Source of the DNA: JABCPE02 sp963517805
GTDB taxonomy: Bacteria > Bacteroidota > Bacteroidia > Flavobacteriales > Weeksellaceae
Direction: 5' to 3'
Assembly: GCA_963517805.1 (NCBI GenBank)
Contig: CAUQHD010000112.1
Coordinates: forward strand, 1 to 5,036
Length of the DNA: 5,036 nucleotides
The position numbers and the translations under genes are program-made. The notes under the pieces were generated by a model. It worked only from the letters and a program-made list of their open reading frames with translations. It was not told the DNA's origin and did no database searches. Shown here in pieces: positions 1 to 5,036 of the stretch. The stretch's first letter is position 1. The number at the start of each line of letters is the position of its first letter.

Positions 1-70
1 GCATAAGGGCTTCTGCTTCTTGGAAATTTTTGTTCATTTTCCAGTTTCCAGCGACAATGTTTTTTCTCAT
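1..70 (-). CDS. tpiA: Triosephosphate isomerase, N-terminal fragment (runs off left edge)
   Basis: Reading leftwards from the ATG at 70-68, the 23 visible codons begin MRKNIVAGNWKMNKNFQEAE. This is the characteristic start of triosephosphate isomerase, which interconverts dihydroxyacetone phosphate and glyceraldehyde 3-phosphate in glycolysis and gluconeogenesis in the cytoplasm. The GNWKMN segment (residues 8-13) carries the substrate-binding Asn9 and the catalytic Lys11. The catalytic His and Glu lie beyond the window. The start is the first Met of the family's usual N-terminus. The later Met12 is internal to the motif and is not the start. No Shine-Dalgarno sequence is visible, which is normal for this phylum. 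Only 6 bases separate it from the stop of the TonB-like gene, so the two are probably co-transcribed. The identification is firm despite the short fragment. Confidence 0.93.
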   Translation of the reverse strand, partial: MRKNIVAGNWKMNKNFQEAEALM

Positions 71-76
71 AATTAT

Positions 77-661
77 TTACTCGTTATTACTTGTTTTTAC
101 ATTTTTATTTTCAAAGAAAATGCTTTTTATATAGTATGTTTTCACATTTTTGCCTCTTTTTTTGGCAGGGATGAACTTTGGCAGGAGGCTGATAATTCTT
201 TCCGCTTCTTTTTTGAGCGTTTCGTTTTCACTTCTGCTGAAAAGCACCTCCACTTCGCCTGTTTTATCAATCCTGAAAGCTACATACACTTTATACACTT
301 TGCTTTTTTCGGCATCAATATTATTTGGGTTAAAATGTATCTTCACATGCTGTTCCAGTTGGTCTTGGAAGCATTTTCTCTTGTTAATATTATCCTTGCA
401 TACCTCAAAAATGGGCGGTTCATCTACTTGTATAATGAGATAATCTCTGCTTTCATCCAGTTCCTCATCCAGTTCCTCATCAGCTTTGGGAAGCTTGCAA
501 TGTGGAAGTTCTACAGGAAGATAGTAGCTGTAGGGAAGTGACGGGCTTTTCTTTGTTTTATGGCGTTTTTTGTAGGATTTCTTACCTTTTTTCTGAGCCT
601 GCACATGGGCTGAAAATCCTAAAAACAAAATAATGAGTAAAAATGACCAAAACCTTTTCAT
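77..661 (-). CDS. Secreted TonB C-terminal-domain protein
   Basis: A 194-residue protein with a signal peptide at residues 1-22 (basic MKR, a hydrophobic core, then V-Q-A before Gln23), so it is probably exported to the periplasm. A lysine-rich stretch follows (24-38), then a Pro/Tyr segment and an acidic DEELDEELDE run (61-70). Residues 83-184 resemble the C-terminal domain of Bacteroidota TonB proteins: PPIFEVC with Cys88, a second Cys at 97 in KRKCF, the beta strand YKVYVAFRIDKTGEVEV (123-139), and the LLPKFIPAKKRGKNVKTYY region (159-177). Classical TonB spans the inner membrane and energises outer-membrane receptors. Here the only hydrophobic segment is the N-terminal one, which could be either a cleaved signal or an anchor, and the usual long Pro-rich linker is missing. 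True energy transduction is therefore uncertain. It lies 67 bases after the TerB-like gene and 6 bases before tpiA. Confidence 0.78.
   Translation of the reverse strand: MKRFWSFLLIILFLGFSAHVQAQKKGKKSYKKRHKTKKSPSLPYSYYLPVELPHCKLPKADEELDEELDESRDYLIIQVDEPPIFEVCKDNINKRKCFQDQLEQHVKIHFNPNNIDAEKSKVYKVYVAFRIDKTGEVEVLFSRSENETLKKEAERIISLLPKFIPAKKRGKNVKTYYIKSIFFENKNVKTSNNE
455..478. repeat. Perfect 12-bp tandem duplication inside the TonB-like gene
   Basis: Two adjacent identical 12-base units, read on the minus strand as GAGGAACTGGAT twice, encode EELD-EELD at residues 62-69. The duplication keeps the frame and lies in the low-complexity linker ahead of the TonB-like domain. It looks like a recent slippage or duplication event and may vary in copy number between strains. 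Confidence 0.85.
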
Positions 662-728
662 AGCAGTTAGTTTTGTTTTTAATGAAATTCTGTATTTTTT
701 ACTTTAAATACCAGCTTTTTTCCTTGGT

Positions 729-1079
729 TTAATCCATTTTCCAGATGGTTTTCATGAGTTTGTAGAACTGATGTTCACGCTCAGTCACCTGCTCATCGGC
801 TTTGATAAGTGTTTTTGCAAACTCGGCAAAGTTTTTTCTTTCCTCCTCAGTGGAATCATCATAAAAACAGCGCGCATGGAACTCAAAATGGTCTTTCCAT
901 TCCTCAGGCTGCAGGGAAGCGATGACTTCCAGCTCGTTATCCAGATTGATTCTGAACGGAAATTCTTCTGATAGGTATTCTTGTATTTTTAGTCCTTCTT
1001 TTGGTGAAAATTCGTGGTCTACAGCCGAAAGAATCATCAATAAATGATATCCCGCAATGGGTTTATTAGATTTTTGCAT
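729..1079 (-). CDS. TerB-like small acidic protein, function unknown
   Basis: A 116-residue, mostly helical, charged protein with no signal peptide or membrane segment, so it is probably cytoplasmic. Two acidic motifs sit at opposite ends: D21-HEFSPKE-28 in the first helical pair and D95-EQVTEREH-103 in the last. This arrangement, an Asp followed by a hydrophobic or turn residue and then a Glu that opens a helix, with LIKADEQVTEREHQF near the C-terminus, resembles the TerB tellurite-resistance family. In that family such residues are thought to bind metal. The resemblance is judged by eye and the sequence is divergent, so tellurite resistance should not be inferred. It starts 8 bases after the luxS stop and is probably co-transcribed with it. 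Its start ATG (1079-1077) is the only good candidate near the gene junction, with no Shine-Dalgarno sequence. Confidence 0.7.
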   Translation of the reverse strand: MQKSNKPIAGYHLLMILSAVDHEFSPKEGLKIQEYLSEEFPFRINLDNELEVIASLQPEEWKDHFEFHARCFYDDSTEEERKNFAEFAKTLIKADEQVTEREHQFYKLMKTIWKMD

Positions 1080-1087
1080 ATGTTTTT

Positions 1088-1564
1088 TTAGTTAGGATAG
1101 TTTAGATTTTCATCTTTTAGGTTAAAAAGCACCTCTTCCAAGTATTTTTTTGCTTCGTATCTTGCCATCAGAAGGTTGTTGCAGTAGACATTTCCGCACT
1201 CTACCTCAGACGCACCAGGTATATCGCCCTCAAACTCACTGATGAATTTAAACATTCTGGTCATCAGCTCTACAATATCCTTTGACTCATAATCTCCAGC
1301 CAAAATAAGGTAATTACCTGTCATACAGCCCATCGGTCCCCAGTAGATAACTTTATCTTTCCAGTCGCTGTTTCTGAGCCATGTAGCCGCCAGATGCTCC
1401 ATCGTGTGGATTTCTGCAATCCCCAAAATAGGCTCTTTGTATGGTCTTTTCATTCTGATATCAAACGAAGTAAGCACTTCATTTCCGACATGATCTTTAC
1501 GAGAAACGAAAATTCCTCTCTGCATTTTCAGATGATCTACAGTAAAACTTGCTATTCTTTCCAT
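1088..1564 (-). CDS. luxS: S-ribosylhomocysteine lyase (AI-2 synthase)
   Basis: LuxS cleaves S-ribosylhomocysteine to homocysteine and DPD, the precursor of autoinducer-2, in the activated methyl cycle. It is a cytoplasmic metal-dependent homodimer. Counting from the ATG at 1564 the protein has 158 residues, typical for the family. The metal-binding HxxEH motif is HTMEH (His53, Glu56, His57), and the third ligand is Cys123 in ECGN. The catalytic Cys80 lies in GPMGCMTG, and Arg37 in FDIRMKRP matches the conserved substrate-binding Arg. All key residues are present, so the enzyme should be active. I prefer the ATG at 1564 over an in-frame TTG at 1585: MERIASFTVDH is the usual N-terminus of relatives, and the TTG falls inside a promoter-like TATTTTTG element. 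luxS heads the leftward gene cluster. The nucleosidase Pfs, which supplies its substrate, is not in this window. Confidence 0.95.
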   Translation of the reverse strand: MERIASFTVDHLKMQRGIFVSRKDHVGNEVLTSFDIRMKRPYKEPILGIAEIHTMEHLAATWLRNSDWKDKVIYWGPMGCMTGNYLILAGDYESKDIVELMTRMFKFISEFEGDIPGASEVECGNVYCNNLLMARYEAKKYLEEVLFNLKDENLNYPN

Positions 1565-1582
1565 AAAATTGATTTTAGACAA

Positions 1583-1590
1583 CAAAAATA
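1583..1590 (-). promoter_or_regulatory. Possible luxS promoter -7 element
   Basis: The minus strand reads TATTTTTG, matching the Bacteroidota -7 consensus TAnnTTTG. Transcription would begin a few bases downstream, leaving a leader of roughly 12 bases before the luxS ATG at 1564. No TTG -33 element is visible at the expected distance, and the surrounding A/T richness makes chance matches easy. Confidence 0.35.
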
Positions 1591-1665
1591 AGATTTATAT
1601 TCATTATTTTGTCTTGATTCCGAAAAACTTTTGAACAATATTTCTAATAAAATAAATATTTTCTT

Positions 1666-1673
1666 TACCTTTG
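1666..1673 (+). promoter_or_regulatory. Probable promoter -7 element for the tyrS leader
   Basis: TACCTTTG is an exact match to TAnnTTTG, the -7 element used by the Bacteroidota primary sigma factor. The -33 region is weak: TTTC at 1641-1644 is the nearest candidate at a suitable distance, and TTTTG at 1629-1633 is too far away. A start near 1678-1682 would give an approximately 140-base tyrS leader that includes the hairpin at 1729-1748. The same octamer occurs upstream of ilvE. Confidence 0.55.
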
Positions 1674-1693
1674 TGCTGTTTTCAGATTAAAAA

Positions 1694-1729
1694 ATGAGTT
1701 TAAAACACATCATAGAAGAACATGAGTAA
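1694..1729 (+). CDS. Candidate 11-codon leader ORF upstream of tyrS
   Basis: An ATG at 1694 opens MSLKHIIEEHE and stops at TAA 1727-1729. The last base of the stop is the first base of the hairpin stem. The ORF sits about 15 bases after the presumed transcription start and before a terminator-like hairpin, which is the layout of a leader peptide. It contains no Tyr codon, so classical amino-acid attenuation by tyrosine starvation is not supported. It has two His and three Glu codons. It could equally be a chance ORF, part of a small RNA, or the remnant of a longer gene. Confidence 0.25.
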   Translation: MSLKHIIEEHE

Positions 1730-1762
1730 CTCGGATTTTCATCCGAGTGAATTTTTATTTTT
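1729..1762 (+). terminator. Intrinsic-terminator-like hairpin in the tyrS leader
   Basis: ACTCGGAT (1729-1736), loop TTTC, ATCCGAGT (1741-1748) form a perfect 8-bp stem. GA and a T-rich tract, ATTTTTATTTTT (1751-1762), follow. The T tract exists only on the plus strand, so the hairpin would act on rightward transcription, before tyrS begins at 1821. It is either the end of a short RNA of about 80 nt or an attenuator for tyrS. Confidence 0.65.
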
Positions 1763-1820
1763 AAAGCTGAAAAAAACTAATTTCCGAATATTTATTACTA
1801 ATTTTTAAATTTCATTAAAA

Positions 1821-3113
1821 ATGAAAAATTTCGTAGAAGAACTGCGTTGGCGTGGTATGATTCAGGATATAATGCCTGAAACTGAAGAACACCTTATGGA
1901 AGGGCTTCGTTCGGCGTATATCGGATTTGACCCTACTGCGGATTCATTGCATATCGGGCATTTGGTTGGGATAATGATACTAAAACACTTCCAGAACTGC
2001 GGACATAAGCCGTATGCCCTTGTGGGAGGTGCTACGGGGATGATTGGCGACCCTTCCGGAAAGTCGGCAGAGAGAAACCTCCTTACAGAGGAAATGCTTG
2101 CACAATACATTACAGGGATTAAAAAACAACTCTCAAAGTTCCTCGATTTTGATAGTGATGCTCCTAATGCTGCCGAGCTTGTCAATAATTATGATTGGAT
2201 GAAAGGCTTCTCATTTCTGTCTTTCATTCGCGATGTGGGTAAGCACATTACCGTAAATTATATGATGGCAAAAGACTCCGTGAAGAAACGGTTTGACCCG
2301 AATGAAAACACCGATGGGATGTCCTTCACCGAGTTTTCTTATCAATTGATTCAAGGCTATGATTTCCTCCATCTCTACAAAGAAAAAAACTGTACGCTCC
2401 AGATGGGTGGCTCTGACCAATGGGGGAATATCACCACAGGAACCGAGATGATTAGGCGTATCTCAGGTGGTAAGGCATACGCGATGACCTGCCCGCTCAT
2501 CACGAAAGCTGATGGAACTAAATTTGGAAAATCCGAAGGTGGAAATGTATGGCTTGACCCAGAAAAAACTTCGCCTTACAAATTCTATCAATACTGGATC
2601 AACACTTCTGATGCTGATGCAGAGCGATATATCAAGATTTTCACGATGCTTCCAAAAGAAGAAATCGAACAGCTGACAGCTCAGCATAGCGAGGCACCGC
2701 ATTTAAGAGTTTTACAAAATAAATTAGCGGAAGAACTTACTATTTTGGTTCACGGAAAAACAGAATTGGACAAGGCTATTCAGGCTTCAAAAATTCTTTT
2801 CGGAAATTCTACTTCGGACGACTTGCAAAAACTTGACGAACAAACTTTCCTTGAAGTTTTTGACGGCGTTCCACAAAAAGAAGTCAGCAAGCAGGAAATC
2901 ATCGGTGCGGATATCGTGAGCCTGCTTTCAGAAAAGACAGGTTTCCTCTCCTCAAAAGGTGAAGCCAAGAGAGAACTTGCAGGAAATTCTATCTCGGTGA
3001 ACAAAACCAAAGTAGATGAAAACTTCATCACGAGCGAAGAAAACCTCATCAATGGGAAATTCCTTCTTCTTCAAAAAGGAAAGAAAAACTATTTCGTAGT
3101 GAAAGTTGTTTAA
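1821..3113 (+). CDS. tyrS: Tyrosyl-tRNA synthetase
   Basis: A class I aminoacyl-tRNA synthetase that activates tyrosine with ATP and charges tRNA-Tyr in the cytoplasm. Its 430 residues match the bacterial TyrRS length of about 420-430. The catalytic domain shows YIGFDPTADSLHIGH (33-47, with the HIGH signature at 44-47 and tyrosine-contacting Tyr33 and Asp37). It also shows YQLIQGYD (174-181, with Tyr174, Gln178 and Asp181 of the tyrosine pocket), QMGGSDQWGN (194-203) and the KFGKS signature (234-238). The C-terminal part from about 364 to 426 is an S4-like RNA-binding domain that helps hold tRNA. All expected active-site residues are present. The ATG at 1821 follows an A-rich stretch without a Shine-Dalgarno sequence. 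The gene is monocistronic: a leader with a hairpin precedes it and a strong terminator follows 6 bases after its stop. Confidence 0.98.
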   Translation: MKNFVEELRWRGMIQDIMPETEEHLMEGLRSAYIGFDPTADSLHIGHLVGIMILKHFQNCGHKPYALVGGATGMIGDPSGKSAERNLLTEEMLAQYITGIKKQLSKFLDFDSDAPNAAELVNNYDWMKGFSFLSFIRDVGKHITVNYMMAKDSVKKRFDPNENTDGMSFTEFSYQLIQGYDFLHLYKEKNCTLQMGGSDQWGNITTGTEMIRRISGGKAYAMTCPLITKADGTKFGKSEGGNVWLDPEKTSPYKFYQYWINTSDADAERYIKIFTMLPKEEIEQLTAQHSEAPHLRVLQNKLAEELTILVHGKTELDKAIQASKILFGNSTSDDLQKLDEQTFLEVFDGVPQKEVSKQEIIGADIVSLLSEKTGFLSSKGEAKRELAGNSISVNKTKVDENFITSEENLINGKFLLLQKGKKNYFVVKVV

Positions 3114-3119
3114 TACACC

Positions 3120-3153
3120 AAAGCGGTCTGAAATAGACCGCTTTTCTTTATTT
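3120..3153 (+). terminator. Intrinsic terminator of tyrS
   Basis: AAAGCGGTCT (3120-3129), loop GAAAT (3130-3134) and AGACCGCTTT (3135-3144) form a 10-bp stem rich in GC at its centre. TCTTTATTT follows. It begins 6 bases after the tyrS stop. It also lies just past the 3' end of convergent mnmD. On that strand the tail is only TTTGGTG-like, so termination of mnmD here would be weaker. Confidence 0.9.
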
Positions 3154-3158
3154 ATCCG

Positions 3159-3830
3159 TTAAAGCAGAACAGCATTGAGCATTTCGCGTTTGCCTTTTGG
3201 CCCCTGCACTTTTTCAACATGGAAACCGAGTTCCTGCAAAGCTCGCCGCACGCTTCCTTTGGAAGAATATGTTGTCAAAAGTCCTCCTTTTTTCATTTTT
3301 GTTTTAACCAATTCAAACAACGGTTTCTCCCACAAATCGGGCTGAACCCTCGCTCCGAAACAATCAAAATAAACCAAATCAATCTCGGGCAGAGTTATTT
3401 TATCCAAGTCAAAGAAATCTGTTTTTATTTTGGTTAAGAAGAAATCGGGATAGATTTCTTGCGGTTTCTCCCAGTCGCACTCGTGAATTTGGCGGCAGGC
3501 TTTTTTTGTCAGTTCGCTGCTGAACAATTCATCATAGCCGAGAAGCCGAACCTCATCTGCATTGATGGGATATTTCTCCAAGGAAAAATAATTGATTTTA
3601 GAAACTCCTCCCGCAAGGAAGGCTTCCAAAGTCACCAGCACATTCAGCCCCGTCCCAAAGCCCATTTCCAAGATATTGATTTCTTTTTTATCCAGTTTTT
3701 CTAATCCGTTTTTTATAAAAACATGCTCCGCCTCCTGCAATGCCCCATGATGCGAGTGATAGCACTCATCCAGCTCTTCTATATAAAGCGTTCTACTATT
3801 GTCCGCTGTGGTTTTTATCTCTCTTTTCAT
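3159..3830 (-). CDS. mnmD: tRNA 5-methylaminomethyl-2-thiouridine methyltransferase, stand-alone MnmD
   Basis: A SAM-dependent methyltransferase of the MnmC1/DUF752 family. It carries out the last step of mnm5(s2)U34 formation in the wobble position of certain tRNAs, converting nm5 to mnm5. The 223 residues correspond to the methyltransferase half of E. coli MnmC, and the FAD oxidoreductase half is absent. Visible motifs are YHSHHGALQEAEHVFI (24-39), the SAM-binding EMGFGTGLN (55-63), Glu85 in FSLEKYP, FDCFGARVQPDLW (155-167), YSSKGSVRRAL (188-198) and GPKGKREML (210-218). All are typical of the family. It is convergent with tyrS and divergent from ilvE. A TATTTTTG promoter-like element at 3842-3835 lies so near the ATG that the transcript could be leaderless or nearly so. 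Confidence 0.92.
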   Translation of the reverse strand: MKREIKTTADNSRTLYIEELDECYHSHHGALQEAEHVFIKNGLEKLDKKEINILEMGFGTGLNVLVTLEAFLAGGVSKINYFSLEKYPINADEVRLLGYDELFSSELTKKACRQIHECDWEKPQEIYPDFFLTKIKTDFFDLDKITLPEIDLVYFDCFGARVQPDLWEKPLFELVKTKMKKGGLLTTYSSKGSVRRALQELGFHVEKVQGPKGKREMLNAVLL

Positions 3831-3834
3831 GCTG

Positions 3835-3842
3835 CAAAAATA
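3835..3842 (-). promoter_or_regulatory. Possible mnmD promoter -7 element
   Basis: The minus strand reads TATTTTTG, fitting TAnnTTTG, and ends 4 bases before the mnmD ATG at 3830. Transcription from it would begin at or next to the start codon. No TTG is seen at the -33 distance. The run of T and A around it makes this a weak call. Confidence 0.25.
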
Positions 3843-3860
3843 AAAATAAAAAGCCTTCGG

Positions 3861-3878
3861 TGCGGTTTCTTCTCCGCA
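3861..3878. repeat. Small inverted repeat between mnmD and ilvE
   Basis: TGCGG (3861-3865) and CCGCA (3874-3878) are perfect inverted copies separated by 8 bases in the 154-base divergent intergenic region. The repeat lies about 50 bases upstream of the ilvE -7 element and 30 bases upstream of the mnmD start. It could be an operator half-site pair or chance. It is not followed directly by a T tract, so it is not an obvious terminator. Confidence 0.3.
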
Positions 3879-3898
3879 GAAAATCTTCTTTAGAGAAA

Positions 3899-3933
3899 TT
3901 GCCTGCCGATGTTAAAATAAATCCTTACCTTTG
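3899..3933 (+). promoter_or_regulatory. Probable ilvE promoter
   Basis: TACCTTTG at 3926-3933 exactly matches the Bacteroidota -7 consensus TAnnTTTG. A TTG at 3899-3901 is a candidate -33 element with a 24-base spacer, slightly longer than usual. Transcription would start near 3940 and give an AT-rich leader of about 45 bases with no hairpin. Confidence 0.6.
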
Positions 3934-3984
3934 CTGATATTATTATACATTTAAATCAATTTTAATTCAATAAAAGAAATTGCG

Positions 3985-5036
3985 ATGATTATTCAAAAAG
4001 TAACAAAATCCCGCTTGGAAACGCTTGACAAAGATAAATTGTCTTTCGGGAGCGGTTTTACAGACCACATGGTAATTTGTGAGTACGAAAACGGAAAATG
4101 GGGAGAGCCGAGGCTCGTTCCTTACGGACCGCTGGAATTTACCCCAGCGATGATGGGCGTACACTACGGACAGGCTTGTTTTGAAGGTATGAAAGCCTAC
4201 AAAGACAAGGACGACAATGTTTTCCTCTTCCGTCCAGATAAAAACTTTGCGAGAATCAACAAATCGGCAAAGAGACTTGCCATCCCTGAAATCCCTGAAA
4301 ATATTTTCATGGAAGGATTAAAGGCTTTGGTAGATGTAGATAGAGCGTGGGTGCCTTTCGGAGATGGTTTTTCACTCTACCTCAGACCCGTGCTGTTCGC
4401 TACCGAAGAAGCTCTTAAGGCAAGACCTGCCGAAAAGTATATGTTTGCTATTTTAGCTACGCCAGCTAAAAACTACTATACCGCGCCTGTCTCCGCTAAG
4501 ATATCCGACTATTATTCTCGTGCGGCGAGTGGCGGCGTAGGCTTCGCGAAAGCTGCAGGGAACTATGCGGCATCATTCTACCCTACCAAACTGGCTAACG
4601 AGGAAGGATATGAACAAATCATCTGGACCGATGATGCTACGCACAAGCATTTTGAAGAAAGCGGAACAATGAATGTAATGGTAAGGATAGGAGATACCAT
4701 CTACACTCCCAACACTTCCGATAAGATTCTGGACGGCGTGACCCGAGACAGTATCCTGAAACTTGCCGAGCGAAGAGGAATTAAAACCATCGTAGGCGAT
4801 GTAGCCGTAGAAGATGTAATAAATGCGCACAAAAACGGCACGCTGAAAGAAATTTGGGGCGTAGGAACCGCCGTAGTGACCACTATCTTTGAGGCGATAG
4901 GCTACAACGGCGAAAGACTGGAACTTCCGAAACTGAGCGAAGAAGAAAGTTTTGCCCTCACACTAAAACGAGACCTCATCAGTATCCAAACCAACTTGGG
5001 CGAAGACCCTTTCGGGTGGAGAGTGCTGGTAGAAGA
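3985..5036 (+). CDS. ilvE: Branched-chain amino acid aminotransferase (class IV), open at right edge
   Basis: A PLP-dependent aminotransferase that reversibly moves the amino group between Leu, Ile or Val and 2-oxoglutarate. It is the last step of branched-chain synthesis and the first step of breakdown. The frame starts at ATG 3985 and stays open for 350 codons to the window edge. Relatives of the eukaryote-like (type II) BCAT group are about 355-360 residues, so only a few residues are missing. Visible motifs are YGQACFEGMKAY (61-72), Arg90 near the phosphate site, SLYLRPVLFAT (130-140), GGVGFAKAAGNYAAS (183-197) with the PLP Schiff-base Lys189, EESGTMN (224-230) with Glu225 expected to contact the pyridine nitrogen, and DGVTRDSIL (250-258). 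The residues look catalytically intact. Its own promoter lies about 50 bases upstream, and mnmD is divergent. The ATG follows an A-rich stretch without a clear Shine-Dalgarno sequence. Confidence 0.96.
   Translation, partial: MIIQKVTKSRLETLDKDKLSFGSGFTDHMVICEYENGKWGEPRLVPYGPLEFTPAMMGVHYGQACFEGMKAYKDKDDNVFLFRPDKNFARINKSAKRLAIPEIPENIFMEGLKALVDVDRAWVPFGDGFSLYLRPVLFATEEALKARPAEKYMFAILATPAKNYYTAPVSAKISDYYSRAASGGVGFAKAAGNYAASFYPTKLANEEGYEQIIWTDDATHKHFEESGTMNVMVRIGDTIYTPNTSDKILDGVTRDSILKLAERRGIKTIVGDVAVEDVINAHKNGTLKEIWGVGTAVVTTIFEAIGYNGERLELPKLSEEESFALTLKRDLISIQTNLGEDPFGWRVLVE

Noticed and set aside
20..541. A 173-residue plus-strand open frame across the left end
   Set aside because: It is antisense to the TonB-like gene and tpiA, is full of Phe/Ile/Tyr as expected from the complement of Lys/Glu-rich coding DNA, and matches no family I recognise.
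729..1079. Tellurite-resistance system suggested by the TerB-like protein
   Set aside because: No TerC, TerD or other ter genes are present, and single TerB-like domains are widespread in unrelated contexts.
1729..1748. T-box or amino-acid riboswitch for tyrS
   Set aside because: The leader is too short, has no T-box consensus, and no Tyr codon occurs in the small ORF. Only a simple hairpin is present.
1862..3052. Several minus-strand open frames of 69-107 codons opposite tyrS
   Set aside because: They lie entirely within the firmly identified tyrS gene and are antisense shadows with Ser/Cys-rich, family-less sequences.
3219..3937. Plus-strand open frames opposite mnmD, one extending into the mnmD-ilvE intergenic region
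   Set aside because: These are antisense to mnmD. The protruding one has no recognisable protein features and overlaps the ilvE promoter element.
3967..4883. Minus-strand open frames opposite ilvE
   Set aside because: They are antisense to an intact, motif-complete ilvE.
1..5036. Mobile element, CRISPR array, defence island, tRNA or rRNA genes
   Set aside because: I saw no transposase, terminal inverted repeats, spaced direct repeats, cloverleaf-like sequence or defence-related protein. All recognisable genes are chromosomal housekeeping types.

Overview
The window looks like ordinary chromosomal DNA of a Bacteroidota, most likely Flavobacteriales and perhaps Weeksellaceae (Chryseobacterium/Riemerella-like). 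This rests on three things: the proteins (LuxS, a Bacteroidota-style TonB C-terminal protein and a stand-alone MnmD), the AT-rich start regions without Shine-Dalgarno sequences, and promoter elements of the Bacteroidota TAnnTTTG type. The genus is inferred, since no rRNA or other marker is present.

Left block (1-1564, minus strand), read from right to left: luxS (AI-2 synthase / S-ribosylhomocysteine lyase), a small TerB-like acidic protein, a secreted TonB C-terminal-domain protein, and the first 23 codons of tpiA (triosephosphate isomerase), which runs off the left edge. Gaps are 8, 67 and 6 bases and no terminator lies between the genes, so they may share a transcript.

Middle (1565-1820): a 256-base divergent intergenic region between luxS and tyrS. 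On the plus strand it holds a TACCTTTG promoter element, an 11-codon reading frame, and a perfect 8-bp hairpin followed by a T-rich tract, all before tyrS. This is either an attenuator-like tyrS leader or a separate small RNA of roughly 80 nt. It is the least explained part of the window.

Right block: tyrS (tyrosyl-tRNA synthetase, plus) ends at a strong hairpin terminator and converges with mnmD (tRNA wobble-uridine methyltransferase, minus). mnmD diverges from ilvE (branched-chain aminotransferase, plus), which is open to the right edge and lacks only its last few residues. Both tyrS and mnmD serve tRNA function. ilvE makes or breaks down Leu, Ile and Val.

I see no mobile element, CRISPR array, tRNA, rRNA, toxin-antitoxin pair or defence system. 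The genes are mostly housekeeping. The worthwhile leads are the tyrS leader, the luxS gene neighbourhood and the secreted TonB-like protein.
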